Counted from the stretch's first letter, positions 44,787 to 58,290 are shown. The stretch is 64,000 nt of DNA from Pelobates cultripes (GCA_933207985.1 OW240912.1:107198734-107262733), one strand, 5' to 3'. A program made the numbers and translations. The notes: generated by a model from the letters alone, not told the origin.

Positions 44787-45803
44787 AAAGGGACACTCCA
44801 GACCCCTGTTTTCTCTCCTTCCCCTCCCCCACCCCCCCGCTTCCCATTTTACAAAAACTGAAAGAAAAAAAAAATAGTTTCTACAGACATTTGCATGTTG
44901 ATAAATTAACTTTTTATAACCTCCCTTGCTTTCAAGCAGACAACGGGCCATGTTACTTCCTGGTTTGTTTTGCACAGTGGAGCTAAACTTAAGATAAAGC
45001 AATTGTCCAGAGCACCTGCCTTACAAAGACTTTTCATTGACCTGCATTGGGAAGTCTAGGACTTATCAGTTCAGAATTTGCACTGAACTCAGGAGTGCCC
45101 AGCTAGATTCTGCTGACTTCAAAAATCAGCTTCATATTGCTGAGCACATAGGGTCATGATTGTCCAAAATCTACCTAGCAACTGTCACTGTCAACATAAC
45201 ACTATGTCACTCCTTGTCTTAACTCTAAAATGTACTTAATTTATATAGGGAATATAGAGTAATAAAATTGAAAATATTCTGTTAAAATAACTTTTGCATT
45301 CATTTTTACCGATTTAGGCCAGGTTTGCAGAAATACACATCATTAGGCCTCAAAATAGCATTTTGTAATAAAACCTAAATTCTACTGCTGTCAAATACAT
45401 ATTCTTATAAATGAGATGCTACTAAAACTAGTATACTACTTTCAAGTCTAAAAAAAGTAGACCACAAATAAATCAGTATAATGGGTCTATATCAGAGACA
45501 AGCAATCACTAGTACTCATACCATAAACAGTGATATATGTTCCACCAACCAATATTGCAGACACTTTCTGCCTTCGAAACAAATTGCCTGTTAAATATCG
45601 CAGATGCAGTTTCTAAAACTGACCAATGGTCACAAAACACTGCCGTGTTATCAGGTGAACTATTAGATTAACATTAAAACGGTGTTTATATAAAAAAAAA
45701 AAAAAAAAAAGTTGTGCAATCACAATTTAGTGATCTGTCAAAAGACAGATCACTAAAATGTTAGGTATCACAAATTAAAAGAATTTAGACAAAATAGCTA
45801 TTC

Positions 45804-46405
45804 TTAAATGATCACTATAGGGTCAGGAACACAAACATGTATTCCTGACCCTATAGTGTTAAAACCACCATCTAGCCCCCCTGTGCCCCTAATGCCTCCA
45901 TAAATATATCAACATCTTACTGTATTCAAGCCAGAAGCTGTTACTCTGCATGCGGTTTGCCTCAGAAAAAAACAAGCATTCTGCTGACATCATCACAAGT
46001 GGTAGCCTGATCCAATCACAATGCTTCCCCATAGGATTGGCTGAGACTGACAAGGAGGCAAATCAGGGGCAGAGCCAGCATGATTCAAACACAGCCCTGG
46101 CCAGTCAGCATTTCCTCATAGAGATGAATTGAATCAATGAATCTCTATGAGGAAAGTTCAGTGTCTGCATGCAGAGGGAGGAAACACTGAATGTTTGGAT
46201 GCATTTTAGGCAGCCATGACCCAGGAAGGATCTCTAACAGCCATTTGAGGAGTGGCCAGTGAAGTTATCACTAGGCTGTAATGTAAACACTGCATTTTCT
46301 CTGAAAAGACAGTGTTTACAGCAAAAAGCCTGAAGGTAATGATTCTACTCACCAGAACAAATTTAATAAGCTGTAGTTGTTCTGGTGACTATAGTGTCCC
46401 TTTAA
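45804..46405. mobile_element. T2-like MITE (copy 12)
   Basis: TTAA at 45804-45807 and 46402-46405. It starts GATCACTATAGGGTCAGGAA, ends GTTCTGGTGACTATAGTGTC, and is nearly the same sequence as the inner copy at 36.0 kb, including ATCCAATCACAATGCTTCCC and AATTGAATCAATGAATC. It lies in the DENND2C 5' intron. Confidence 0.85.
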
Positions 46406-48764
46406 AACCATAACTTTCTTGGAGTTTTCGAATGCTCTATTTTGGTCTACATTGGTTAATTCAATTTGAATTCCTGACAATTTACACTTCTCTGAATAAC
46501 CTTGGGATAACTACAAAGAAAATATACATATTTTTCCCCCCTCTACAATATCAGTGAAATCCCTGGGCAAAAAACACAAGGCTAAATAAAAATCATGTTT
46601 TCACCTTCCCTCCTCTCTGTAACAAGCCTCAAGGCTTTTTCACAGATAATCTCTCCTGTGAAGTTGACTTATTATGTGCCTACAGGCAATAGTTACCAAA
46701 TGATGATCTCATGTAACAAACAAAAGATCATGGCTTCATGGTCCTAGAACAGGGTTTCTTTTGTATCCTTCTGTAACAATCATTTTTGTTTTTGTCCATT
46801 TGTATGCAAATAGCTACTATAGTCAAAGAAAGGCTTGCTCTTTGTCAATCTAATGCCTTTATTATTTACCCAGCACTGTTATTTTTATTGGTTTATTGAA
46901 TGCAACGCACTCCAAAAATATAAATAGATAAATTATAAGATTACATGGATACACAAAGGATTAGAGATTATTGCATATAGTAAATATATAATAGCATTTC
47001 TTGTTTATTAAAATAATTTGTGTGTGCTAAAAAAAATAAAAAATTAAAAACAGTGGGGAGTTGTGGAGTAATAAATCAGACAATATCAACTTTTCTCTGA
47101 TCCCGCACCACACAATGATTTGGAGGTCAGTAGATTAAAACAAAAGCCTTTGTTAAATGTTCACCCAACTTTGGAAGAAAAAATAAATAAAAGGCTTTGT
47201 AAATTCAAACTGATAAGGTATCATTGCACTCACAATGTGAGATAGTAAAAGATTTAGGACTGAATTGTTAGAGGGATATTATAGGCACCAAAATAACTTC
47301 AGCTTAATAAAGTTGTAGTGTATAGGTTATGCTTCTTAAGTATCACTGCTCAATTATCTGCTATTTAGGAGTTTAATCAGTTTAATTTCTGTTTATGCAG
47401 CTTTAGCCACATCTCTCCAGGTTTGAACTGACAGCTTGCATGAAACAATTGTTGCCTTTTCAAATAGATGTGAACTTGCTTTAGAAGTTTTTTTTAAATC
47501 TCCTGCACTACAAATCGAACTTGAATCACACACACAGTAGGCTCCTGCTGGGTCAAGAAGGCTATTAACAGAGCAAGAGATAAGAAATTCTAAATTAAAC
47601 AATAAATAAAAGGAAGTATAAACATTAGATGACTCTTTACAGGAAGTGTTTAGGAAGACTGTGCATGTCAAATGCAGGGATGTGTGACTAGGCCTGTATA
47701 AACAAAGTGATAGATCTCCTAAATTGCAGACAATTGAGCAGTGAGACATTATCTATACACCAAAACTGCTTCATTAAGCTAAAGTTGTTTTCCTTTTACT
47801 GTAGTGTCACAGTAAAAGGAACTCTATAGCATCAGGAATACAAAAAAAAAAAAAAAAAGTGTTCTCTTTATTTAAATTTAATACATTAAATCTAAATAAA
47901 AATTAGGTAAATGGCCATGCTTTACACTGTAGGGTTAAAACCAAAGGACCACTGCACCCTTGGGTACCTTTAGTAGGCCTGTATGGAGAATTAGACTGAC
48001 ACTCACTGGAGATGAATAGTCTACAGAAAGCCAAGGTGTACTCTAAGAGTTACTTGTTAGATATTTACTTCTATCTGAAGCTGTTCACGGGGAAGCGTCA
48101 GTTGCCTAAATTTCTTTATATGTGGAAATATAACAAAACTACCGGTTCGGTATCCATTTCTTTAGTTCACAGAGACTGATGTTTTCTATTAGTTAACAGA
48201 GACCAGCTACATAACATTTATCATGTGAGGAAGAAATGATTTAACACAGCCATTCAGAGTCAAATTTCAGTAAACAGGTCTATTTGATGGCTAGCTACAT
48301 GATGTCAGAGGCCAGTAACAACTGAGAATATAGTCTTTAATTACACCAATCTAAGCTACTTGCATCAATGTTTTAAAAGTTCTGCCTCACTCCACACACC
48401 CTCATTTTTTTTTTTGAGAAACCCCTATCAAATTCAAAATACCTAGTTTTTCATTTGACTTTGTAACTGAACAAATCTACTGTTTCTATTCATATTTCAC
48501 ATGCAGCATTTTGACCTGTGTTTGAGGTATGTCCTTTTTAACAAAAAAAATAAAAATAAAAACACACACAACATAATTACATCTAATTTACTCATTTCCT
48601 ATTTTGGAGTTTTGTCTTTGTTTCCAGCAGGCTACAGTTCTCATGATCCACTGCCCCATTAATTAGGTACTTTTTCACAAGATGAGGAAGTCTTTACATT
48701 TTTCATGTGCATCAAGGTAATGTTCATTAGTGCTGGAAGCTGTTGAAGTTAAACTAGAGTAGGG
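46406..48764. other. DENND2C 5' intron: no recognised gene
   Basis: A degenerate T2-like copy can be traced from about 47275 (ATTATAGGCACCAAAATAAC) to about 47830. An open frame of 118 aa at 47393-47749 on the minus strand lies inside it and has no coding character. Poly-A runs at 47843-47858. Confidence 0.45.
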
Positions 48765-49030
48765 TTAAAGGACCACTATAGAGTCAGGAAAACATACACA
48801 ATGCTTTCCTATGGACACTGGCGTCTTCTCACTTTGAAAAATCACAGTGACAAGTGCCGAAGCGCCTGTCAATAAGAGAACCACTAGAGGCTAGATTAAC
48901 CTATATGTAAACATAGCAGTTTCTTTGAAACTGCTATGTTTACAGCAGGCAGGGTTAACCCTAGATGGACCTGACACCCATACCACTTCATTGAGCTGAA
49001 GTGGTCTGGGTGCCTATAGTGGTCCTTTAA
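48765..49030. mobile_element. T2-like MITE (copy 13), short
   Basis: TTAA at both ends (48765-48768, 49027-49030). Modules in order: half of the AATGCTTTCCTATGG unit, CTCACTTTGAAAAATCACAG, a decayed CTAGAGG unit, AACATAGCAGTTTCTTTGAA (with ACTGCTATGTT), and AGCTGAAGTGGTCTGGGTGC. This is the reverse order of copy 1. Confidence 0.82.
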
Positions 49031-49554
49031 CAAAAGGCAAATCCCCAGCTGCTCACATAATTCTGCCCTCATGATGCTGTGCCAGCTTTAAGGAGGTCCC
49101 ACATGCCTACAATAGTGATTATGTAATTTATAAAGAGGGGAACTGTAACTTCAAGGGATTAGGTTTATTTACCCCTAAATTTCATCAATATGTATTTGTT
49201 TGTGTGAAAACAAAAGTTTAAGTAATCCGTACATCTTTTTTTTTCAACTGGACATCTCCATCTTAGCTCCCTGTCTGCAATTATTATAAGCTCTGTCCTT
49301 TGCACCTGGTAGCAAGCTTGAAAAAGAATGCAGAGAAGATGAGAAATTAAACAATGCTTTTATTTGCAATATTTGCCTTGAATTTGCCTGGCTTGAACTG
49401 GACTGTGAGGTAATTTTCTAAATAAAGAAAATGAAATATCACACATATATAAATAAAAAGGTTACTACAAATCATGATTTTCAATGGTGTAAATGAACAA
49501 TAGATACGTGTTGGTTCCTTTTAAGTAGGTGGCTCAACCGCAAGCTAAAAAAAA

Positions 49555-49579
49555 TTATATATATATATATATATATATC
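49555..49579. repeat. (AT)n microsatellite
   Basis: Short AT run in the DENND2C 5' intron. Confidence 0.85.
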
Positions 49580-49953
49580 ACACATATCCATATGTCAACA
49601 GAAATTAGCCATTCCAAAATCCCTGACTGGCAGTGCTTCTTAACTTTAAGAATCATAGAAAAATACAATCCATCATCACAGGCATCATTTGGATGTTTTC
49701 TATGCATTTCCTTTACTGGCAGTCCCGAGACGCAATGGAAACAAAGTACATTATCCTACTTGAGGGAAGTTCTAAACTATCACAAGACATAAGGGTTTGC
49801 TGTTGTGGTCACATGATCATGCTCCTTTGTGGTTTCATGTGCAAATGAATGATTTTTATTACCTTTCTGCTATGTATAAACTGATCTATGATTGCTGATC
49901 ATAGATTGTCAGCACTTTTGAGAAGGGTTTTCTTCACCTATTTGTCTCTCTTA

Positions 49954-50053
49954 NNNNNNNNNNNNNNNNNNNNNNNNNNNNNNNNNNNNNNNNNNNNNNN
50001 NNNNNNNNNNNNNNNNNNNNNNNNNNNNNNNNNNNNNNNNNNNNNNNNNNNNN
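49954..50053. other. Assembly gap (100 N)
   Basis: Exactly 100 N, the conventional size for a gap of unknown length. Anything here is missing, and open frames crossing it are meaningless. Confidence 1.
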
Positions 50054-50076
50054 TTAAAATAAACAACCTTCTTTAC

Positions 50077-50556
50077 TTAAATGATTACAGCATCAATGTC
50101 CCTCAGCGCTGGGGCACACTCAGACTCCTCCAATGTCATCTGACGGGGGACCTAATGTGCATGTGTGGCGCGTGCATTAGGCCCTCCCCATAGAAAAGCA
50201 TTGCCTCAATTCTTTCCTATGGGGATTTCACAGACGCTGAATGTCCTCATGCACATCCAGGGTCGTTTAACCCCTTAATGACACATGACATGTGTGACAT
50301 GTCATGATTCCCTTTTATTCCAGAAGTTTGGTCCTTAAGGGGTTAAGGGACTCAGAATCCGCTGGAATCCAGAAAGTGTCTAGTGTGGCTGTCTAATAGA
50401 CAGTCCCTAGAAGCAGTCATAGTCCAGCAATGGTAATTATTGCAGTTTCTCAAAAACTGCAATGTTTTACATTGCAGGACTAAGGGGGGCAGGGGCAGGG
50501 CAACCAGACCACTTCAGTGATATGAAGTGGTGTGGATGACTATAGTTTCCCTAATT
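50077..50556. mobile_element. T2-like MITE (copy 14) with a nested palindromic repeat
   Basis: The left part has the CCATAGAAAAGCATTG/CAATTCTTTCCTATGG hairpin and the right part has TGGCTGTCTAATAGACAG and TGCAGTTTCTCAAAAACTGC (followed by AATG) hairpins, ending TGACTATAGTTTCCCTAA. It is split at 50269-50344 by copy b of the AACCCCTTAAGGA repeat. Confidence 0.65.
50269..50344. repeat. AACCCCTTAA palindromic repeat (copy b)
   Basis: AACCCCTTAATGACACATGA to GGTCCTTAAGGGGTT, inverted relative to the copy at 44.7 kb. It is nested in a T2-like MITE, so it moved later than that element. Confidence 0.75.
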
Positions 50557-50622
50557 TAGTATGTCAACTCCTTGTTGTAAAGTGTTGCACAATATGTTGG
50601 CACTATATAAATAATAATAATG
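50557..50622 (+). mobile_element. LINE 3'-end fragment
   Basis: AAAGTGTTGCACAATATGTT then GGCACTATATAAATAATAAT: the same LINE tail family as at 55.74 kb. Confidence 0.6.
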
Positions 50623-53600
50623 TGAGTCTAACTTCATTCCAAGCAGCAAGTCATGTCTAATCTTGAAATACAGCATTTTGTTCAAAAACTATATTTCAGC
50701 CCACTGAGCACCATATAATTCACAAACACTGCTGCTAAAACTGACATAACTGTTATAGTGTGTGATTCCAGAAACACATGTTTTTGAGATTTATTTTTTT
50801 GGGGGGGGGGGATAAGCCATATGCAGCAGTAATGTTTACTGGCCTCACTTACATCATGCAGCTAGCCTTTAAATGGGCATACTTCCTGAAATTGGAGTCT
50901 GAAGTGCTGGGTTAAGCATTTTTATGCAGACGACCTCAGTTAAACTAATAGAAAACATGAGTCTCTTGGAACTGAACAAATCTGTATGGGAGTAGTGGAT
51001 AAATCTCCCTTTAACATACTGTGCTCTGCAGTCGGAATCTTCCAAAATCGAAATGAGCAATGTGTGCAAATATAACCGATGCTTCTTCTTGAACCACTCT
51101 CCTATTATAACTTTATGTGACTATTTGCATAACTAATAAATAAGAACAGTTGAGGACAGGTTGCTAAATATGAGTCAGCCAAACATACTTACAGTCACTT
51201 AGCTCTAAAACAAGAGTTGGGGAAAGCTGCCAAGGAAAATCTCTAATGCAGTTAGTTTATGGGCTTGGCTAGGTGGGACTAAAGTGTGAAATCCCATTTT
51301 GCTACAATTCTCGGTTTAGTAAAAATAAAAATAAATAAAAATCATCATTTATTTGAAAACAATGTTTTCATGTTTGACTTTTGCTCCTGGGATATTCTGA
51401 AATGCAAGCAGTGCATATGCCTGCTCTATTGGGATATTTTTGTTCCATAAGGGAATTAACATTCTGATAATGTATTCAATACAGAAATTGAAGCAATATT
51501 GAAATTTAAACATCTGAATAATTGTTAAAGTGCTAAAACATCTGTTGAGTGGAGCAATATTTTAACCATTGCCACCCAACCGTAAAGTTATAAAGATCAA
51601 TTTAAAAGCCAGACTATAATAACCCATAAAAATTAGGCTATCATATTTCACCATTTTCCAGGAATACAATGAAAAATGCAGGATGCAGGTTTTCATAACT
51701 ATGAACAATACCTAACCAGTCAAGAAAAAAAGCAAACAAAACTCCACACTCATTACATGAATGAAAACCATTTTTTAAATTTTTTTTAGCTGATCAGCCA
51801 AACGTAAAATCCTTATGTGTGGTTGGGACAGGTAAGCACATGCCTTGCTGCTAATGCCTTCTCTATGATGCAAAAATTAAAGAGGAATGATCAACGCTTA
51901 GTTAGTGACAGCTCTTCTTTTAATCACTCTAGTAAATGCTATTAAATAATTTACTTGAGTGAGGTGTCTAGCAGTATTAAGTTTAAAATACACATCCCAA
52001 ACACTTCTAGTTTAATTGCTGCAGTAGTCTTCCCACAGTTATTGCTTGAGGTGGGCATAGGCTAAACGTGATACCCTGCAACAGGTGGACAGGTAATGAT
52101 GGGACTAAGTCGGCCAGATTACCATATCTTGTATGTCACTTATGAATTCAGCATTCTTCGCAACAGGGCTAGAAAGTGCTACAAGTATATGGAATTCATG
52201 TTCTTCCCATATGAAAAGAATTCAAAGGTGATAAAATCCACACTCAGAGAATCAGTGTTCCAGCCAATCAGGTGCAGTGACCATGGAGTCATATTGTCAA
52301 GAGCTGTGGGGGACTCTTAATGTTCCTAAAATGATAATCCTCTGTTTTTAGCTTTGGGCTGTACTCACTAAAAAAAAAAAACATTTTAGTAGACTACAAA
52401 CCAAATAGCAAAATTAACATTAAATAGGCCAAGCTGTGACTCTAGTGGAGTCCACTTTTTTGCCTATATTTTGTTTGGTTTGTTTTATATAATAAATTAA
52501 TCCTAGAGTCAGAAAAGGGAACCTAGTAGAATCGGTTAATTACAGGTAAAAATAACGTTCTTTTCATGACTATACTACATACAAAAAAAAAAAATGGATG
52601 CACTTTAATATATCTATAATGCTATAGCTATATTCTCTCATTTACAAATTAGAGTTTCTAAGCACAGAGAGGACAACCTCAAATTTCTGTGTAATGACAA
52701 CATTTTATCCAGCGCAAAATTGAAGGTATACTTTTTATTTATGTCAACCTAAGTAATGTACAGAACATCCACATGCATTTATGCATAGATTTATTGAATA
52801 TTATGGTGATCAGAATGTCACATTATGGGGGTGCATGATAAATACATCCTTTTTTAGAACAATCAAGTAAAATATATGTTTATACAATTGTCCTCAAGTG
52901 CTCCTTCACAAGGTGGCTAAACATTCAGATGAAATATTTAAATCCACAATTTTCTTCAAAATTAATACAACATCCTTCAATGGCACACTCTTATTTTGGC
53001 AAAAGTTTGTTTTTAAAACGGTCACGAGACCTGGACCACACAGTCCCAGGCTCTTCCTTTAACCAGATTTAATAATAAAACTCCTCATTCATGTGCAGGA
53101 GCCCTGCAGAGTACTGCACAGCACTTTTAGTAGTTTCTGTTGTCGGTTAATTTTTTTATACAGTACTAAGCATCTTCTTATCCAAACTATATAAGCATTC
53201 TGAGAGTTGCTGAAATAAATCAAAAGCTATACACAATTACTCAATGAAATCAGCACGTCAACACATTGAAAGCGATAAAATGTATTTAATATAATGTAAT
53301 TTAAATATATTAAAAAGCAAATAAAAATTAAAAAAACACCATAAGACCATGTTATGCCTTGCAAACCACCAAAGCATGCTAATTATTGTGAGTTCTAAAC
53401 TGAATATGAGCACATGATCTGAGCTTTATGTTCAATGATAACTTGACTGCTGAAAAACAAGAGCTTTGTCACTTGGCCCAGCATGAATGGCTATGAAAAC
53501 TCAGAGATGTTGGCAGCTATTGATTCACACTGTATCGATATTCACTCCCCAGCTTGTAAACAGCACACTGTGCATTGGAATCCCAGTATCATGTGTTTCT

Positions 53601-53677
53601 CTTGTCACAGCTTGCAAGAGAGCACAGTTTCTGCAAAAACAGCATGAAGCACAAAAACACATTGGAAAGTTACTTAC
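50623..53677. other. DENND2C 5' intron: no recognised gene
   Basis: Mostly unique-looking AT-rich sequence, with an A run at 52370-52381. It may hold regulatory DNA but no motif is distinctive enough to call. Confidence 0.4.
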
Positions 53678-53900
53678 CAGTGAGCAGCTTCTCTATGAAG
53701 GTAAACCACACACAGAATAAAATCCATTCATCAGCGGGATAGTCCAGGCAGAGCTTTGTATTCAGCAGCCCTGTTGGGTATCCAGCCTAATTGCTCCCTG
53801 CTGCTGGTTTGAATGGCTCCACAATAGACCAGAGGAATGTCCTATGACACACTCATCATTACAGCTCCGTGTAAACAACTCACTGAGAACAAACCCTGTG
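53678..53900 (-). other. DENND2C: Candidate non-coding first exon of DENND2C (5'UTR)
   Basis: This is a stretch of ordinary unique-looking sequence that ends, on the minus strand, at a textbook donor (CTG|GTAAGTAAC, junction at 53678). It lies upstream of the coding exons in the right orientation and is followed on the distal side by non-repetitive sequence to about 54.1 kb, where repeats start again. The distal limit is a guess because no TATA box or initiator stands out, and it is not a strong CpG island. It would give a first intron of about 10-21 kb. RNA evidence could show it to belong to another transcript. Confidence 0.4.
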
Positions 53901-54177
53901 GCTGGCATTAGTCAAGGCGAGGGATGGAGTGAGATGTGCACAGACACGTTGGTGAATAGCAATGGGTGGAGACTCAGGCTGTGATAGGGAAATAAAGCAC
54001 TGGAAGATGGTTGCATGTCCCATGATATACTCCTCCCCCAGCTAAATGTGCTGTGAGATTCAGGGATAGGCAATCACTTGTCATACAGGATATTACAGGG
54101 TCATAGCACTGCCCACACATATTATAAATATATATATAAAGCAAAGTTTAAAAAAAGTTGTAAAACATTTAAGATTT

Positions 54178-54180
<3 letters not shown>

Positions 54181-54211
<31 letters not shown>
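54181..54211. repeat. (TA)n microsatellite
   Basis: An uninterrupted TA run next to the repeat fragment below. Confidence 0.9.
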
Positions 54212-54214
<3 letters not shown>

Positions 54215-54312
54215 TCAATATGTTGTTAAACATATCTGCACACACCAGTCAAGCCATAAGACTTGATTTTGCACAGAGATCTGGGCAGATCTGGGCAGAT
54301 GCAAATGAGTTT
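54215..54312 (+). repeat. Fragment of the TCTGCACACCAGTCAAG repeat
   Basis: TCTGCACACACCAGTCAAGC then CATAAGACTTGATTTTGCAC matches the start of the repeat at 39.66 kb. It is cut off by the LINE that follows. GATCTGGGCA is locally duplicated. Confidence 0.6.
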
Positions 54313-55795
<1,483 letters not shown>

Positions 55796-56647
55796 TTTAC
55801 TTTTTTCTCCACCATAACTTTCTTTTATATATATATAAATATATATATATTCAGTGTGCGACCATTTTCAGTTTGACACAAAATGTCAGAGATTACACAC
55901 TTCCTTCTAGACACACTAACTCATCATAGTGATTGGCTGAAAGCAGTCAGCTGGCAAACTCAGACTATTGCAGCCATTTTATGAAATTGCTGATCTCCGC
56001 CATCTCTCATTCCCATGGGAAATGTAAAATGGTTTTCCTGCAGTGTTTTCATCTAAAATGAGGCACACATGGCACTCAGACCACTTTGTTGTTATTTAAG
56101 TGTTCTGGGTCCCGTGATTTTCCTTTAGCGTTGAATGGAAGGATGGCGGTAGATACTAAAGCCCCTTCAATTAGACGAAGCAGTGCCTACAGTTTCACTT
56201 GAAGCATTGCTATCAGGCATAATTGCTTGTGCCATTGTTGGGTAGTGAAGCATTATGGGAGTGTCTGTTTACAGCATCTCGGATGCTGCAAGTTTCCTTG
56301 TTGCTGTCTGTCTGCATGTGATCAATAAACAAAGACAGGCTATGCCTCAAAGGAAGTGTGGAGAATGTACAAGGAAATCATAAACTGAAGGCCAAAATAA
56401 CCAAACTGCAAACTTTCTCCATCTCAGCATATAGTTCATTTTGCCTGTTTTTGTCTAAATTTTGTAAACCCTTTGTCTAGTCTCCAGAATCAGTTGGTTT
56501 AGTGAGAATATTTAAAATGTGAAATCAATTTGAAAGGGCAGGGCTTGACAAATGTGTTTGGCATCTAGGAGCCAGCTAAAAAAGGTAGAAGCCAGGATTT
56601 TTAAAAACACAAACAAAGCTTTTTTTTCAGTGTCAAGAATACAATTT
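55796..56647. other. Intergenic, unclassified
   Basis: Short AT repeats at 55825-55850; otherwise no recognisable features. Confidence 0.4.
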
Positions 56648-56840
56648 TTAAAGGGACACTATAGTCATAAGAACTGGTAAAACAATATGTAGTGGTTCTG
56701 GTCTCTATAGCCTGTTCCTGCAGGCTTGTCAACACACAGACACACTCACTGACAAACAGACAGACACATACACACTCACTGACAGACACACTAATACTGA
56801 CACACTCATGCACATTCTCTCACACACTCACAAATTATTA
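56648..56840. repeat. T2-like MITE fragment joined to a CA-rich array
   Basis: TTAAAGGGACACTATAGTCA at the left end, then CACACAGACACACTCACTGA units resembling the array at 8.1 kb. The right end is missing. Confidence 0.6.
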
Positions 56841-56880
56841 GAAAAAAAAAAACAGATTTGCCCCAAGTATAAATTTATAT

Positions 56881-56904
56881 GTATATGTATATATATATAT
56901 ATAA

Positions 56905-56942
<38 letters not shown>
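56881..56942. repeat. (TA)n microsatellite
   Basis: TA-rich run with one AAAAA interruption. Confidence 0.9.
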
Positions 56943-56944
<2 letters not shown>

Positions 56945-57079
56945 AGAAAACCAAATAGTGATAGAAATAACGTAAATATACTTAAAAAGTCCCATGAACC
57001 TTTGAGGAGGTGATGCTTTAGTTTAGATCAGTCAAAAGTCCTCCTTGGCGTTCAAATAAACTAGGTTTTGATTGAGGTA

Positions 57080-57645
57080 GTGTCACTTATCCTTCCTATC
57101 AATGTGGCAAAAACGGAGATCATTACCTTCCGAAGATCGAGGGGAGTGCCGCTCGGCGGTCTTCTGCCATGATGCCTGGCTTGTGCACGCCAGCCGCTGT
57201 ATCCACTCAATTATATAGCCCCCATGTCCATCCGCGGTAAAGACGACGTCGACGTGCGGGTGACGTCACGCAAAAGACGCACACGCATGTTTTGGGGTCA
57301 AGGGCTAGGTACAGCCAATCGGATCTGCAAGAGGGTTATTTAAACTCACTTATTCCTTAGCTCATTGCTCTGTCGTGGTTTCCCTTAGATGGTTATCCGA
57401 GAGTGTGTTCCATGTTTTTCTGTTTTTTGACTTTGGCTTCATTTTGACTTCCCTGATTTCTGGTACCCTTGACTTTTGGCTTTTCCTTATCGCTGTGTCT
57501 TGTTCTGTGTCCCTGATCTCGGCTAGTTTTCTGACTATTCTTGGGTACGTTAAGTCCGGCCATTCTAAGGCCCCGTAAGATGTTACCCTTATTTCTTGGG
57601 TGTGATACTGTTCTGTGTGCTGGATCAATATAATCCTGACAGGTA
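57080..57645 (+). mobile_element. Possible solo LTR
   Basis: The sequence has promoter-like order: TGACGTCA at 57262, GCCAATCGG at 57314, GGGTTATTTAAACTCACTTA at 57335, then a T- and C-rich transcribed-looking part with TTGTTCTGTGTCC and an end ATCAATATAATCCTGACA. This resembles an LTR of a Ty3-type retrotransposon. No second copy or flanking duplication could be identified, so the limits are uncertain. Confidence 0.3.
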
Positions 57646-57679
57646 GGAAGTTCTGTTATTGGCATCTTATGTAAACTAT

Positions 57680-58290
57680 AAGCAGAAACGAAAAAACAAT
57701 AGTGCAACCCAGTATGTTCAATATCTCAATAATGTGAAGAAAAAGAATATACTCACAAGGATAGAGCCTCCAATCAGCTCATAGATAAGGCTCTAAGTGG
57801 TATAATCCCCACTCAGGGATGAAATTGGAAGCGGCATATGAAAGAATAAAAACAGGATATAGTGCTCACTGTTTCAAACAAATAAAAGTGTGTCGAAAAG
57901 TATGAAAATTACTCATATCAGCTTAGGTGAAATGATCCCCACCGAGGATATATATGAGTAGAGGTAGATGTTGTGAGGGTCCCTGGAGAGGCTCCTTTAA
58001 GATGATAAAATAATGTATCTTTCCCTCTCTTTGTTACACACAAATTATTACCTACCTTTAGGAGAGCTGGAGTGGATCCTTTTCCTGGGTCCAGTGTGGC
58101 TGCTAAATTCTTCCTGCTCTGCTCCCTCGTGCAGTCTTTAGTAAAAACCATTGACGCGTTTCACCTCATGGGCTTTATCACACGTCAATGGTTGAAATGC
58201 GTCAATGGTTTTTTACTAAAGAGCCATTTTTGATAAAGCCCATGAGGTGAAACGCGTCAATGGTTTTTTACTGTGTAATTTAACAATAAA
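57680..58290. repeat. Composite repeat ending in a multi-arm hairpin
   Basis: 58135-58275 contains TTTAGTAAAAACCATTGACG, CACCTCATGGGCTTTATCA and their complements, so the segment folds into one long stem with a repeated CAATGGTTTTTTACT unit. It ends TTTAACAATAAAAACTTTTA. The preceding 450 bp carry short repeats such as AGGCTCTAAGTGG and CCCCACTCAGGG. The general design is like that of the 23.4-kb palindrome. Confidence 0.6.

Larger units (their letters stand above)
43240..45803. other. DENND2C 5' intron: poly-T/A and old repeats
   Basis: 43520-43600 has matching T-rich and A-rich runs that can pair. The possible 5'UTR exon lies at 43655-43725. 44710-44786 is a short palindromic repeat. A T2-like end (TTAAAGGGACACTCCAGACC) is at 44785, without a partner. 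No gene is seen elsewhere. Confidence 0.5.

Noticed and set aside
49888..50193. 101-aa open frame
   Set aside because: It runs through the 100-N gap.
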